Below, one piece after another: positions 8,004 through 15,032 of a stretch of DNA of 15,218 nt. Position 1 is the stretch's first letter; every line of letters starts with the position of its first letter. This DNA comes from JBKBIP01 sp046297495. GTDB lineage: Bacteria > Planctomycetota > Planctomycetia > Gemmatales > Gemmataceae. The position numbers were made by a program, and so were the translations under genes. A model generated the notes under the pieces. It did not search any database. It was not told the origin of the DNA and saw only the letters and a list, made by a program, of their open reading frames with translations. Where the stretch lies: assembly GCA_046297495.1 (NCBI GenBank), contig JBKBIP010000062.1:1-15218 (forward strand), in the 5' to 3' direction.

Positions 8004-8918
8004 TCACTTCCCCAACGCCTGCGCCAGCAACGGCACCGCGCCCAGACTTAAGTACATCAACAACGTCCACACGCCGGAGAAGCCTTCGATGAGCTTGGCT
8101 CGGCCCGTGGTCGGTTTCACCAGGAAGCGGCGCGACAACAGGCCGGCGATCATGAGGAGGAATCCTAACAAGGCCACGACCGGTAACACGAAGCGAATCT
8201 CCCGCGCCGCCAAGATCGCGCTGAGCGTGGTGACAAGTAATGCTCCCAGCCAGGCCAATACCGCGCGCTTGCGGCCCCAGAGATGGCTGTAGGTGGACAC
8301 GCCAACTTCCTCGTCTTCGGGCGCCCGAATCTTCCGCCCCACCTCCAGCACGATGCCGTTGAAGTAACTGACGATTAGAAACCACAGCAAGCCGTGTGGC
8401 GCGCGTTGCTGGGCCGGCCACCAATCGCAGGCCGTCGCGTACAGATCAACCAACGGCAGAATGAGCATGTGCGACAACATGTAGAGAACGTGTTGATGTC
8501 GGAGCCAGCGGCCGACGAAAAATTCCTTGCTCATCAGGGCCAGATAGAGCCAGACCACGGCCAACCACAGGGCCAACGTCGGTTCGCGCCACAGGGCCAA
8601 GAGCAATTGCACGGCGGCTCCTCCCATGCCGACTAGCCCTAGCTCTTTCAGCGTCACCAAGCCGCGCGGCACCGGACGATAGGGGCGATATTTGGCGTCT
8701 TCGTCGAAGTCCTTGAACTCGTCGGCGATGCGCAGTTGCAAGAAGAAAATGAAGGAGGTGACGAACGCCACCGCCGCCGACTGCCAGGCGGGATACGTCC
8801 CTGGTCCGCGCAGTAGAGCGGAGAAGCTGACGGCGGAAAAGCTGAAGGCGGCGATGAGCAGCCCATGCGCCAAGACCGGAAAGCGCTCGCGCTGATAAAC
8901 CCACCAACGATTAGCCAT
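8004..8918 (-). CDS. UbiA-superfamily prenyltransferase
   Basis: This 304-residue integral membrane protein would join a prenyl diphosphate to an acceptor in the membrane. About eight hydrophobic helices are visible (for example 15-35, 46-63, 95-108, 115-130, 145-160, 178-192, 218-236, 243-260). The first Asp-rich motif lies after helix 2: RIADEFKDFDED gives D66, D70 and D74 spaced as DxxxDxxxD, followed by KYRPYRPVPRG, typical of the superfamily. The second motif is unusual: EVGRKIRAPEDEE (192-204) stands where a DxxD-type Mg-diphosphate motif is expected. The ATG at 8918 was chosen because CGGAGAAAG precedes it by about 10 nt. The gene overlaps the HMG-CoA reductase stop by 8 bp, so translation is likely coupled and an isoprenoid role is likely. 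The acceptor (quinone, glycerol lipid, sterol-like or other) cannot be told. Confidence 0.87.
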   Translation of the reverse strand: MANRWWVYQRERFPVLAHGLLIAAFSFSAVSFSALLRGPGTYPAWQSAAVAFVTSFIFFLQLRIADEFKDFDEDAKYRPYRPVPRGLVTLKELGLVGMGGAAVQLLLALWREPTLALWLAVVWLYLALMSKEFFVGRWLRHQHVLYMLSHMLILPLVDLYATACDWWPAQQRAPHGLLWFLIVSYFNGIVLEVGRKIRAPEDEEVGVSTYSHLWGRKRAVLAWLGALLVTTLSAILAAREIRFVLPVVALLGFLLMIAGLLSRRFLVKPTTGRAKLIEGFSGVWTLLMYLSLGAVPLLAQALGK

Positions 8919-10209
8919 CGGCTGCTTTCTCCGTGGTGGCCGGCCGGCGACGGGCCAACAGCCGATGCGCCCGGCTGAAGTCCCCGGCGCACAACGCGCC
9001 AATAATCGATAGTTCCCCGGCCAGGCACATACTGGCGCAGACTTCGGCGAGGGCCTGCGCCTGGCCGGGACCAGCCAGCCCCAGGATGTTCAAGCACGCT
9101 TGCTGGCTGGGCAAACTGGTGCCGCCGCCGACGCTGCCGACCATGATATTGGGGAGCGTCACCGCTGCATACAGGCCGCCATCGGGAGTCGTCTCGAAGC
9201 GTGTCACCCCCACCGCCGATTCCGCCACACACGCGACATCTTGCCCGCACGCCAGATACAACGCCGCCAAGCCGTTGGCATAGTGACCATGCACACCCAC
9301 GGTGCCGCTCAGCACGCCCCCCAACGCCGACATGCGCCAGTAATCGACCATCGTGGTCGGCGTGGTGTGCAAGCGTTGCCGCACCAACTCCGCCGACAAC
9401 GCGACCTCCGCCGACACTTTTTTGCCACGGACCAGGAGAAACGATTGAGCGCTCGCTTTCTTGTCGCCGGACAGATTGGCTTCGATGAAGAAATACTTGG
9501 GCTTCACGGGACTATGTTGCGTGATGTAGGCGCAAATGGCCTCGGTGGCCAGTGTGACCATATTCTGTCCCGAGGCATCGCCGGTGGTGTACTCGAAATT
9601 CAGATAAACGTGATTCCCTTCGATGGTGATGCGCATGTCGATCAGCTTGCCGTGCCGGGTGGTGCTTTCGGCTTGGCGGCGGAACGCCTCGATCTGCTCG
9701 GTGGCCCAGACGACGAAGCGACCGCTCTCCTTCAAATCCGCGAAGGCGAACCCCGGCGCCCGACTCACCCCTTCGTTAAGCAGTATGGCCGTGCAGCCCC
9801 CCGCCGCGCTGATGAGCTGGGCGCCCCGATTGTACGAAGCGACCAGGGCCGCCTCGGTGGTCGCCAGGGGCAGGTAGAAGTCCCCATTGGCGAACACCCC
9901 ACGCACCCGCAACGGCCCCGCCAGACCAACCGGCACCTTGACCGTGCCGATCAGGTTCTCGATGTGGCCGCGATAGTGTTCCAAGTGGGTTTGGGTTTGC
10001 GGATCGTAGAGAATCTCTCGCCCTTCCTGGCCGGTCGGCAACACCCGCCAGCGGTTGGCCACCGCTTCAGGCGTCCAATGCCGATGCATAGGGACTGGCG
10101 GGGCGGGGTTCTCGGTAGTCGGCGTCAGCTGTTGGGCCAATTCGTCGGCCGTCCGGCTCAACAGGACTCGTCGCAGATAAGAACTGGCTTGGCGATGATC
10201 GGCGGACAT
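8911..10209 (-). CDS. Hydroxymethylglutaryl-CoA reductase, class I-like, soluble
   Basis: This 432-residue enzyme should reduce HMG-CoA to mevalonate with NAD(P)H. Family signatures are clear: ENLIGTVKVPVGLAGPL (84-100), TTEAALVASYNRG (117-129) with catalytic E119, GGCTAIL (137-143), TTGDASGQNMVT (208-219), GDKKASAQ (248-255) with catalytic K250, GQDVACVAES (322-331) with D324, GSVGGGTSLPSQQACL (358-373), and H415 in SRAHRLL as the C-terminal catalytic His. The DKK motif and the TTE and VGGGT boxes resemble class I enzymes of eukaryotes and archaea rather than class II bacterial ones. There is no N-terminal membrane anchor. The ATG at 10209 follows TTGGGAGC by about 10 nt. The frame stays open to 10323 but without a comparable site. 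The UbiA-family gene directly downstream overlaps by 8 bp. Many planctomycetes are thought to make isoprenoids by the MEP route, so the role of mevalonate here is uncertain. Confidence 0.95.
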   Translation of the reverse strand: MSADHRQASSYLRRVLLSRTADELAQQLTPTTENPAPPVPMHRHWTPEAVANRWRVLPTGQEGREILYDPQTQTHLEHYRGHIENLIGTVKVPVGLAGPLRVRGVFANGDFYLPLATTEAALVASYNRGAQLISAAGGCTAILLNEGVSRAPGFAFADLKESGRFVVWATEQIEAFRRQAESTTRHGKLIDMRITIEGNHVYLNFEYTTGDASGQNMVTLATEAICAYITQHSPVKPKYFFIEANLSGDKKASAQSFLLVRGKKVSAEVALSAELVRQRLHTTPTTMVDYWRMSALGGVLSGTVGVHGHYANGLAALYLACGQDVACVAESAVGVTRFETTPDGGLYAAVTLPNIMVGSVGGGTSLPSQQACLNILGLAGPGQAQALAEVCASMCLAGELSIIGALCAGDFSRAHRLLARRRPATTEKAADG

Positions 10210-10247
10210 GAGCGCTGCTCCCAACAGATGATCCCAGTGAACAAATC

Positions 10248-10279
10248 GTACAATCGTTGTTATCCATTGCGGATTGTAC
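10248..10279 (-). promoter_or_regulatory. Candidate promoter and overlapping operator of the HMG-CoA reductase gene
   Basis: On the minus strand TGGTACAAT (TACAAT at 10273-10278) is an extended -10 element, with a poor -35 match. It would give a leader of about 57 nt before the ATG at 10209. The same TACAAT is half of a perfect 8-bp inverted repeat, GTACAATC at 10248-10255 and GATTGTAC at 10272-10279, with a 16-bp spacer. A dimeric regulator bound there would cover the -10 element and the likely start of transcription. The repeat is seen directly; its role is inferred. Confidence 0.35.
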
Positions 10280-10342
10280 CAGCTATGGCGGACCTGCGCA
10301 CGGGAGAAGTCGAGATTCCTCATTTTCTGACCAAGCCGACCG

Positions 10343-10370
10343 TTGCTGCCAACCCGTCCAGCGTTACAAT
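10343..10370 (+). promoter_or_regulatory. Candidate sigma-70 promoter for the small membrane protein gene
   Basis: TTGCTG at 10343-10348 and TACAAT at 10365-10370 are separated by 16 bp. The -10 matches five of six consensus bases and the -35 only three. It faces right, toward the ATG at 10473, with a leader of about 95 nt. It lies about 65 bp from the divergent reductase promoter candidate. Confidence 0.35.
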
Positions 10371-10472
10371 GAACACACTGTTTATCCCGCAGAACATACC
10401 GACGGCAACTTCGGCGTTTCTCCCCGCGAACGCCCCTGGATATGACCCATGATGGCGGCGAAAGGGTTGGCG

Positions 10473-10676
10473 ATGGAAAAATGGTTGTGCTTCGGCTCCA
10501 TGGGAGTCGGTTTCATCTTGCTCGTCTTGTTCGCGCTCGACCTGATTATGGGGATGGCCAGTGCGTCTTTCTTGCCTTTCTCGGGGATGAGCACGGTGCT
10601 CGACATTATTCTGATTCTCGCCAGCGGCTTGCTCATCTACCTGGGCTGGGATGCCTATCGAGATATTCGCTGAGAC
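10473..10676 (+). CDS. Small two-helix membrane protein, unknown function
   Basis: This gene encodes about 66 residues starting MEKWLCFGSMG. Two hydrophobic helices are visible, at about 5-25 and 41-61, separated by a short loop with SFLPFSGMS, and the protein ends in a charged DAYRDIR tail. I chose the ATG at 10473 because AAAGGG lies 6-12 nt upstream. Two further ATGs at 10449 and 10452 would add 8 or 9 residues and have no good ribosome site. The stop is TGA at 10674-10676. I know no characterised family for it. The hydrophobic pattern, ribosome site and upstream promoter candidate make it a likely real gene. It diverges from the HMG-CoA reductase gene and precedes the secreted-protein/FHA cluster by about 190 bp, so it is probably its own unit. 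Confidence 0.7.
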
Positions 10677-10765
10677 GTCGGGGATATTCGCCAGCCGCGT
10701 GTTCGGTTCGGAAATTCCATGATGATCGAAACGCTCGATTTATTCATTCCTTTGATCAAACTCTG

Positions 10766-10794
10766 TTGCGAAAGACCATTTCCTAAATTAAACT
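10766..10794 (+). promoter_or_regulatory. Candidate sigma-70 promoter for the secreted protein and FHA cluster
   Basis: TTGCGA at 10766-10771 and TAAACT at 10789-10794 are 17 bp apart, with four of six matches in each hexamer. The spacer and -10 area is the most AT-rich part of this gap. The distance to the ATG at 10863 is about 68 nt. Confidence 0.4.
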
Positions 10795-10862
10795 AATCCA
10801 TCAGGTGTTCTCCAATCCGTTGGCCATCGTCACGAAGTCGTTATCTTGTAAAGGGGCCTATC

Positions 10863-11996
10863 ATGGGGAGTAACCGTTGGCTCGTCCGCGCACTGGCGTT
10901 GCTGGGATTTGCCGGGATGCTGTGCCTCTCTCCCCTCACAAACGCACGTCCGCCGGGATTGTTTCTCTCATCATCGAATTTTTACAACATTCAAGTGGAC
11001 GATGGCGCCTACTTGAAAGGCGCGGCCGAAGTGATCCGCGCCCAAGGACAGTTCCTCAAGGACAATCAAGAAGCCCGGCTGATCAGTCAAGAAGTCTTGC
11101 AGGAGAAAATCAAGACCCGCCGATCCATCTTGGAGCAATGGCTCTGGGAGCGGGAGTATCTGCCGACCTTCGAGGACGAACGCCAACGCCAGCAATTGGA
11201 AGCGCTGCGGCGTAGTCAATACAATCCGCCGATCACGGAAATTTGGTCGGCCAAGGCTCTCAACACGCTCTTGCAAGATGCCGTGACCATCTATGCGGAT
11301 GTTCCCGCCGGCCAATATCCCTTGAGTGAAGCGCTGTTGGCGCGAATCAATGTCACGACTGGATACCGAGGAGCGAACATTGGCTTGTTGAAAGGGGGGC
11401 GGTTGCGCTGGCCGATCCTCTTATATGCTCCCGCGTTCACTTCGGAGCTGGAGTTCATCGATCAAACCGTAGCCCTGGTGATCCGCCAAACGGCGGACGA
11501 CACGGTCGATCCGCAGGCTTTCCGGGACCTCCAACTAGCGGTCAAAGACTTGCGGCGGAAGCTGATCGCGGAAGCGCGCCGATCCACTGAAAAAGAAGTG
11601 GATTGGACCCCCACGATGTACATGGACGCCAGGAGTTATTTAGAGCAATTGGACTCCGCCTTAGTGGCGCTGCAACAGCCGGACGCCGCCCGCTATTTCT
11701 CCAATGACTACGCCGCCCGTGGGAGCACCGTGGCCGAGTTGGTGCAATACATGAAGGCCAACGGTTTGGAATTCGCGCCCGCGACGCCGGGCAGCTACGC
11801 GGAATATAAGGCCTTGTACTATGCGTTGCGCGATTACGACGTGCAGGGCCGGGCCGCGCGATACGGCAACAAGCCAGAGCGCCAGCCGCCGGACATGGAT
11901 CCCCGGAGAGAGTTGCCGTTCCCCAATCCAGGGAACGGCAATCCCGCCGCTCCCATGCCTCCGGCGCCCCCCACGCCAAGAGGCGCGCCGGGTTGA
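10863..11996 (+). CDS. Secreted helical protein of unknown function
   Basis: I do not recognise a characterised family for this 377-residue protein. It starts with a basic segment and hydrophobic core typical of a signal peptide (about 1-28, possible cleavage after LTNA), so it is probably exported. The mature part is mostly amphipathic helix, rich in Gln, Glu, Arg and Leu: a long helical region at about 50-115 (ISQEVLQEKIKTRR, ERQRQQLEALRR) and another at about 210-280. No Cys pairs or catalytic motif stand out. The last 35 or so residues are Pro/Gly/Asn-rich and probably disordered. AAAGGGG upstream of the ATG is a good ribosome site. The double-FHA gene follows after 65 bp on the same strand, so the two may be co-transcribed. 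A perfect 11-bp inverted repeat lies in the 3' end of the gene. Confidence 0.85.
   Translation: MGSNRWLVRALALLGFAGMLCLSPLTNARPPGLFLSSSNFYNIQVDDGAYLKGAAEVIRAQGQFLKDNQEARLISQEVLQEKIKTRRSILEQWLWEREYLPTFEDERQRQQLEALRRSQYNPPITEIWSAKALNTLLQDAVTIYADVPAGQYPLSEALLARINVTTGYRGANIGLLKGGRLRWPILLYAPAFTSELEFIDQTVALVIRQTADDTVDPQAFRDLQLAVKDLRRKLIAEARRSTEKEVDWTPTMYMDARSYLEQLDSALVALQQPDAARYFSNDYAARGSTVAELVQYMKANGLEFAPATPGSYAEYKALYYALRDYDVQGRAARYGNKPERQPPDMDPRRELPFPNPGNGNPAAPMPPAPPTPRGAPG
11913..11941 (+). repeat. Perfect 11-bp inverted repeat (hairpin) near the 3' end of the secreted-protein gene
   Basis: TTGCCGTTCCC (11913-11923) and GGGAACGGCAA (11931-11941) are exact complements around a 7-nt loop. In the RNA this would be a strong stem. 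No T-run follows, so it is not a standard intrinsic terminator. It codes for part of the Pro/Gly/Asn-rich tail, about 55 nt before the stop codon. Confidence 0.75.
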
Positions 11997-12061
11997 TGTT
12001 TCGTCGGCTTTTGGTGTTTTCGTAGTTTCTTCGACCTCTTTTTAGGCCGTGATGAATCCTC

Positions 12062-12904
12062 ATGTCTGCTTCCCTTGTTCCAGACCCACCGCGTGACGAT
12101 GAGGAGGGCGCTCCGCCGATTTCCACACGGGTGGAATCGATGGAGGAAATCCGCCAGGCGTTGTTGAGCCGCCAGCGAAAATCCACACCCACAGCCGCTG
12201 GTCCCGCTGACGACACCGTCGTCTATCGCCCGGTGTTGCGCCCGCCGTTGCTGTTGCTGTGCATCCTCGACGATGGTTCGCAAGAAGGGGAATGGCTGCG
12301 CATTCGCGGCGATTCCGTGACGATAGGCCGCCAAAATTGTGACGTGGTCATTTCTCATGACGGCCAAATGTCCGGGCGCCATGCCGAAGTCAGCCGGCGC
12401 CTGGAAGGGGGGCGCTATCGCTGGCATCTTATTGATTTGCAAAGTCTCAATGGCACGTTTGCGCGCGTGTCGCGCAGCCTGTTGCGCGCCGGCCAGGAAC
12501 TGATGATCGGCGCCAACCGCTTTCGCTTTGATTTGCCCGCCCCCGGAGCCGGCGCTGAACCGGACCAACCGCCTGCCACTGGAACCAGCGGTTGGCAAAA
12601 AATCACTCCCTCTCACCTCTTGCCATCCTTGGTGGAATTGTCTCCTCAGGGGGAAGGGGAGCGACACTTACTGAACAAGACGGAGGCTTGGATCGGGCGC
12701 GATCCTCAACGCTGCGCCATCGTTTTGGATGATCCCTTGGTCAGCCCGCGGCACGCGCGATTGCGCCGCGACGACCGCGGCCGTTGGCAGATAGAGAACG
12801 CCAAGTCTGTCAATGGCGTTTGGCTGCGCATTGACTCCATTCCCATTTCAAGCACATGCCAGTTTCAGCTCGGTGAACAGCGTTTTTTCGCGAGGGTCGT
12901 GTGA
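12062..12904 (+). CDS. Protein with two forkhead-associated (FHA) domains, soluble
   Basis: This 280-residue protein should bind phosphothreonine peptides in the cytosol. FHA1 spans about 63-160 with IGR (88-90), the serine-histidine pair S104/H107 in SGRHAEV, and LNGTF (129-133), so the pThr-binding residues are intact. FHA2 spans about 190-280 with IGRD (211-214), S228/H231 in SPRHARL, and NGV (251-253) in place of NGT. The N-terminal 60 residues are acidic and Pro-rich and contain DDTVVYRP (50-57), whose T52 sits in a pattern like the phosphorylated ETTSVFR of the actinobacterial GarA/OdhI proteins. There is no signal peptide or membrane helix. The ATG at 12062 is the first in frame after a stop at 12053, and no strong ribosome site precedes it, so translation may depend on the upstream gene. 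It overlaps the next FHA gene by 1 nt. The kinase that would phosphorylate its ligand is not in the window. Confidence 0.9.
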   Translation: MSASLVPDPPRDDEEGAPPISTRVESMEEIRQALLSRQRKSTPTAAGPADDTVVYRPVLRPPLLLLCILDDGSQEGEWLRIRGDSVTIGRQNCDVVISHDGQMSGRHAEVSRRLEGGRYRWHLIDLQSLNGTFARVSRSLLRAGQELMIGANRFRFDLPAPGAGAEPDQPPATGTSGWQKITPSHLLPSLVELSPQGEGERHLLNKTEAWIGRDPQRCAIVLDDPLVSPRHARLRRDDRGRWQIENAKSVNGVWLRIDSIPISSTCQFQLGEQRFFARVV

Positions 12905-14913
12905 TGAAGGTTCGCCTGTTGGTCTCCAGTGCCGGGCAAACTCCTTACCATGTGGAGCGACGCGGCGCCGCCGTGCGCATTGGCCGCGCTGCCGACTGCG
13001 ATCTCGTCTTTCAGGGCAAGAGCGCGGATAATGTCTCGTCTCACCATGCTCAGCTCGAACTGACTAGCGCGGGGGCCTTCTTAAGTGACTTAGGTTCAAC
13101 CAACGGAACGTTTCTCAACGACGAGAGAGTATTAGATCGACAGCCAGTTGCCAAAGGAGATGCGATCCAATTGGGGCACACTGGCCCAGTTCTGCACATC
13201 GTCGCTCTCGACTTGACTCCAAAGCCGGGCGCGGAGCCGGCTTGCCCCAGCACGCCATCCATTCCGCGCGGCGCGGCGGCCACGTCCTCACTCGCCCAAG
13301 CTTCTGGCATCGCGCCGCCCCCGGAAGGTCGAACGGTTCGTGAGAACCAAGAATTATTCGAACGCCCTTCTCCTGCTGTTCGCCCGGCGCGGCGGGTAGC
13401 GTCGGTCCTCCAGCAAGTGTCGCCGGCAGTCTGGATCGGAATCAGCGTGGGCGTGCTTGGTCTGATCGTCTTGGCGGTCGTGCTGGGAATGCCGTCCCGA
13501 AAGAACGATCCCACGCGGCCCACCACCGAACCAACGTCTCAACAGCTGGTCGTGACCCCAACGCCGCCGCGTGCCGATCCCAAACCGCCGCGTGCCGATC
13601 CCAAGCCGCCGCGTGCCGATCCCGAACCGCCGACTTTACCTAATCCCGATTCGCGGGTGGTGGGTTTGTATCTGGGGCCACGAAAACCGCCTAGCATCCT
13701 GTTGCAGCGTCAAGGAACGGATGCGCCATGGGGGCGTTTGAAGCCGGGCAACCCCATTCAGACGGGGTATTATCTGCTGAGCTTGCCTGGATTTCGCAGT
13801 GAAATTGCCCTGGATAGCGGCCTGAACCTCATCCTCTGGGGTAATGTCATGGAATTGTCGAGCGAGTTGCCGGTGTTGGAAAGTTGCATCATGTTGCATG
13901 TTCCGCCGCCCGGTTTCGCCGCCGACCTCACCGTGGATCGGGGCCGAGTCTATCTGAAATCCCAAAACGACCAAGCAACGAAAGTCCGGCTCCGTTTTCA
14001 TCGGGAAATCTGGGATGTGACGCTGCCGGAGCGTGCCACCGAGGCGGTCGTGGAGTTATGGGGCTACACACCGCGCGTGCGCTTGAGTCCGCCGCCAGAG
14101 TCGTTGCCGGCGCCCGTGGCTCTGTGCAACTTGATTGTCAAAGGCCGAGCGATGTTACACGCCGGGGACCAACCACTAGCACTCGGCCCCCGCAGTCACG
14201 TGCAATGGACGAGCACGCAACCTGTTCCCCAAGCTCGCAGCGTGACCGCGCTGCCCGATTGGTGGTTGCGGCAAGACCTGTTAACGCAACTGGCGGTGGA
14301 TGACTTGGTGAACTCCGAGGACCCGCGCGAGCAACAATTAGCCTTGGCTTTGATTAGCTTGGGGGAATGGTCGGCGTTGTTGGACCAGAATGAGGACGTG
14401 CTCGATACGGTACTCACCCAGGTTCGGCAATCCGAGGATGCGACCACGCGCGCCATGGGCATTCTTTTCCTGGCGGCAATGGAGCACCTGTCTCATGTAG
14501 TGGATCGCTTGGACGACCACCGCCATTTCGAGGCGCGGAATGCCGCGCGCCTGGCCATGCAAATCGGGATGAGCCGCGGCGCCACCCAGCAACGAGAACT
14601 CACGCGCATTCTGCGGCAACAGCGCGGCTATTCGGTGGAAAAGACCGCTTTGATCCTGCGCTTGCTCCCCATGCCGGCACGCCAAGAAGCTAGTTCGGAA
14701 ACCTACACCGTGCTGCTCGATTTGCTCAATCATGACGACTTGGCAGTGCGCGACCTTGCCTGGTGTCAACTGGTCATCCTGGATCAGGACGGCGCCCGCT
14801 CGATCGGCTACGATCCCGCCGCCAATGCTTCCGCCCGCCAGAAAGCCATCCAGATTTGGCGCCAACGCATTCCCGAAGGCAAACTCCCCCCTCCCCCCGT
14901 TCCGCAGCCGTAG
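12904..14913 (+). CDS. FHA domain protein with one membrane helix and FecR-like C-terminal region
   Basis: This 669-residue protein has an N-terminal FHA domain (about 1-100): IGRAADCDLVF (26-36), VSSHHAQL (44-51) and GSTNGTFLN (64-72) supply the Arg, Ser/His and Asn of the pThr site. A low-complexity linker leads to one membrane helix (about 176-196). A Pro-rich segment then carries PPRADPK repeats (about 221-241). Residues about 250-440 form a beta-rich region that resembles FecR-type domains, and about 455-655 is helical and HEAT-like. The likely topology is FHA in the cytosol and the rest outside the membrane. The ATG at 12904 shares its A with the previous TGA; a GTG at 12901 would add one residue. 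This overlap makes coupled translation with the double-FHA gene likely. The role, perhaps passing a phosphothreonine signal to the envelope, is inferred. Confidence 0.9.
   Translation: MKVRLLVSSAGQTPYHVERRGAAVRIGRAADCDLVFQGKSADNVSSHHAQLELTSAGAFLSDLGSTNGTFLNDERVLDRQPVAKGDAIQLGHTGPVLHIVALDLTPKPGAEPACPSTPSIPRGAAATSSLAQASGIAPPPEGRTVRENQELFERPSPAVRPARRVASVLQQVSPAVWIGISVGVLGLIVLAVVLGMPSRKNDPTRPTTEPTSQQLVVTPTPPRADPKPPRADPKPPRADPEPPTLPNPDSRVVGLYLGPRKPPSILLQRQGTDAPWGRLKPGNPIQTGYYLLSLPGFRSEIALDSGLNLILWGNVMELSSELPVLESCIMLHVPPPGFAADLTVDRGRVYLKSQNDQATKVRLRFHREIWDVTLPERATEAVVELWGYTPRVRLSPPPESLPAPVALCNLIVKGRAMLHAGDQPLALGPRSHVQWTSTQPVPQARSVTALPDWWLRQDLLTQLAVDDLVNSEDPREQQLALALISLGEWSALLDQNEDVLDTVLTQVRQSEDATTRAMGILFLAAMEHLSHVVDRLDDHRHFEARNAARLAMQIGMSRGATQQRELTRILRQQRGYSVEKTALILRLLPMPARQEASSETYTVLLDLLNHDDLAVRDLAWCQLVILDQDGARSIGYDPAANASARQKAIQIWRQRIPEGKLPPPPVPQP
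13564..13626 (+). repeat. Three tandem copies of a 21-bp unit encoding PPRADP(K/E)
   Basis: The unit, which begins CCGCCGCGTGCCGATCCC, occurs at 13564-13584, 13585-13605 and 13606-13626 with differences only in the last codon (AAA, AAG, GAA). It lengthens the Pro-rich linker just after the membrane helix of the FHA protein. Near-identity of the copies suggests recent duplication, and copy number may vary between strains. Confidence 0.9.
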
Positions 14914-14967
14914 GCGAATTCCCCGAGTCGTGCCACCCGCGACAAGGGGCAACGATTCTCGACAATG

Positions 14968-14995
14968 AAAAAACCCCGGCCACAATGGACCGGGG
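14968..14995 (-). terminator. Intrinsic terminator of the minus-strand gene at the right edge
   Basis: On the minus strand CCCCGG (14995-14990) pairs with CCGGGG (14979-14974) around a 10-nt loop and is followed directly by six T residues (14973-14968). It sits about 40 bp past the stop codon at 15033. On the plus strand the same hairpin has no T-run, so it would end the FHA transcript less efficiently. Confidence 0.75.
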
Positions 14996-15032
14996 CTTGG
15001 ATGAGCCGACATGCTTTGTCGAAATAGGTCGT

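Noticed and set aside
9100..10452. Long plus-strand open frame (450 aa) opposite the HMG-CoA reductase gene
   Set aside because: It is the antisense shadow of a clear HMG-CoA reductase; in GC-rich DNA such frames stay open, and its translation shows no domain.
10725..10745. ATCGA/TCGAT mini-hairpin followed by a T-rich stretch after the small membrane protein gene
   Set aside because: A 5-bp AT-containing stem followed by TTATTC is too weak to call as a terminator.
11996..12025. Nine-codon open frame (MFRRLLVFS) whose ATG overlaps the stop of the secreted-protein gene
   Set aside because: A leader peptide is conceivable, but it has no ribosome site of its own and nothing in its codons suggests regulation; chance is the simpler reading.
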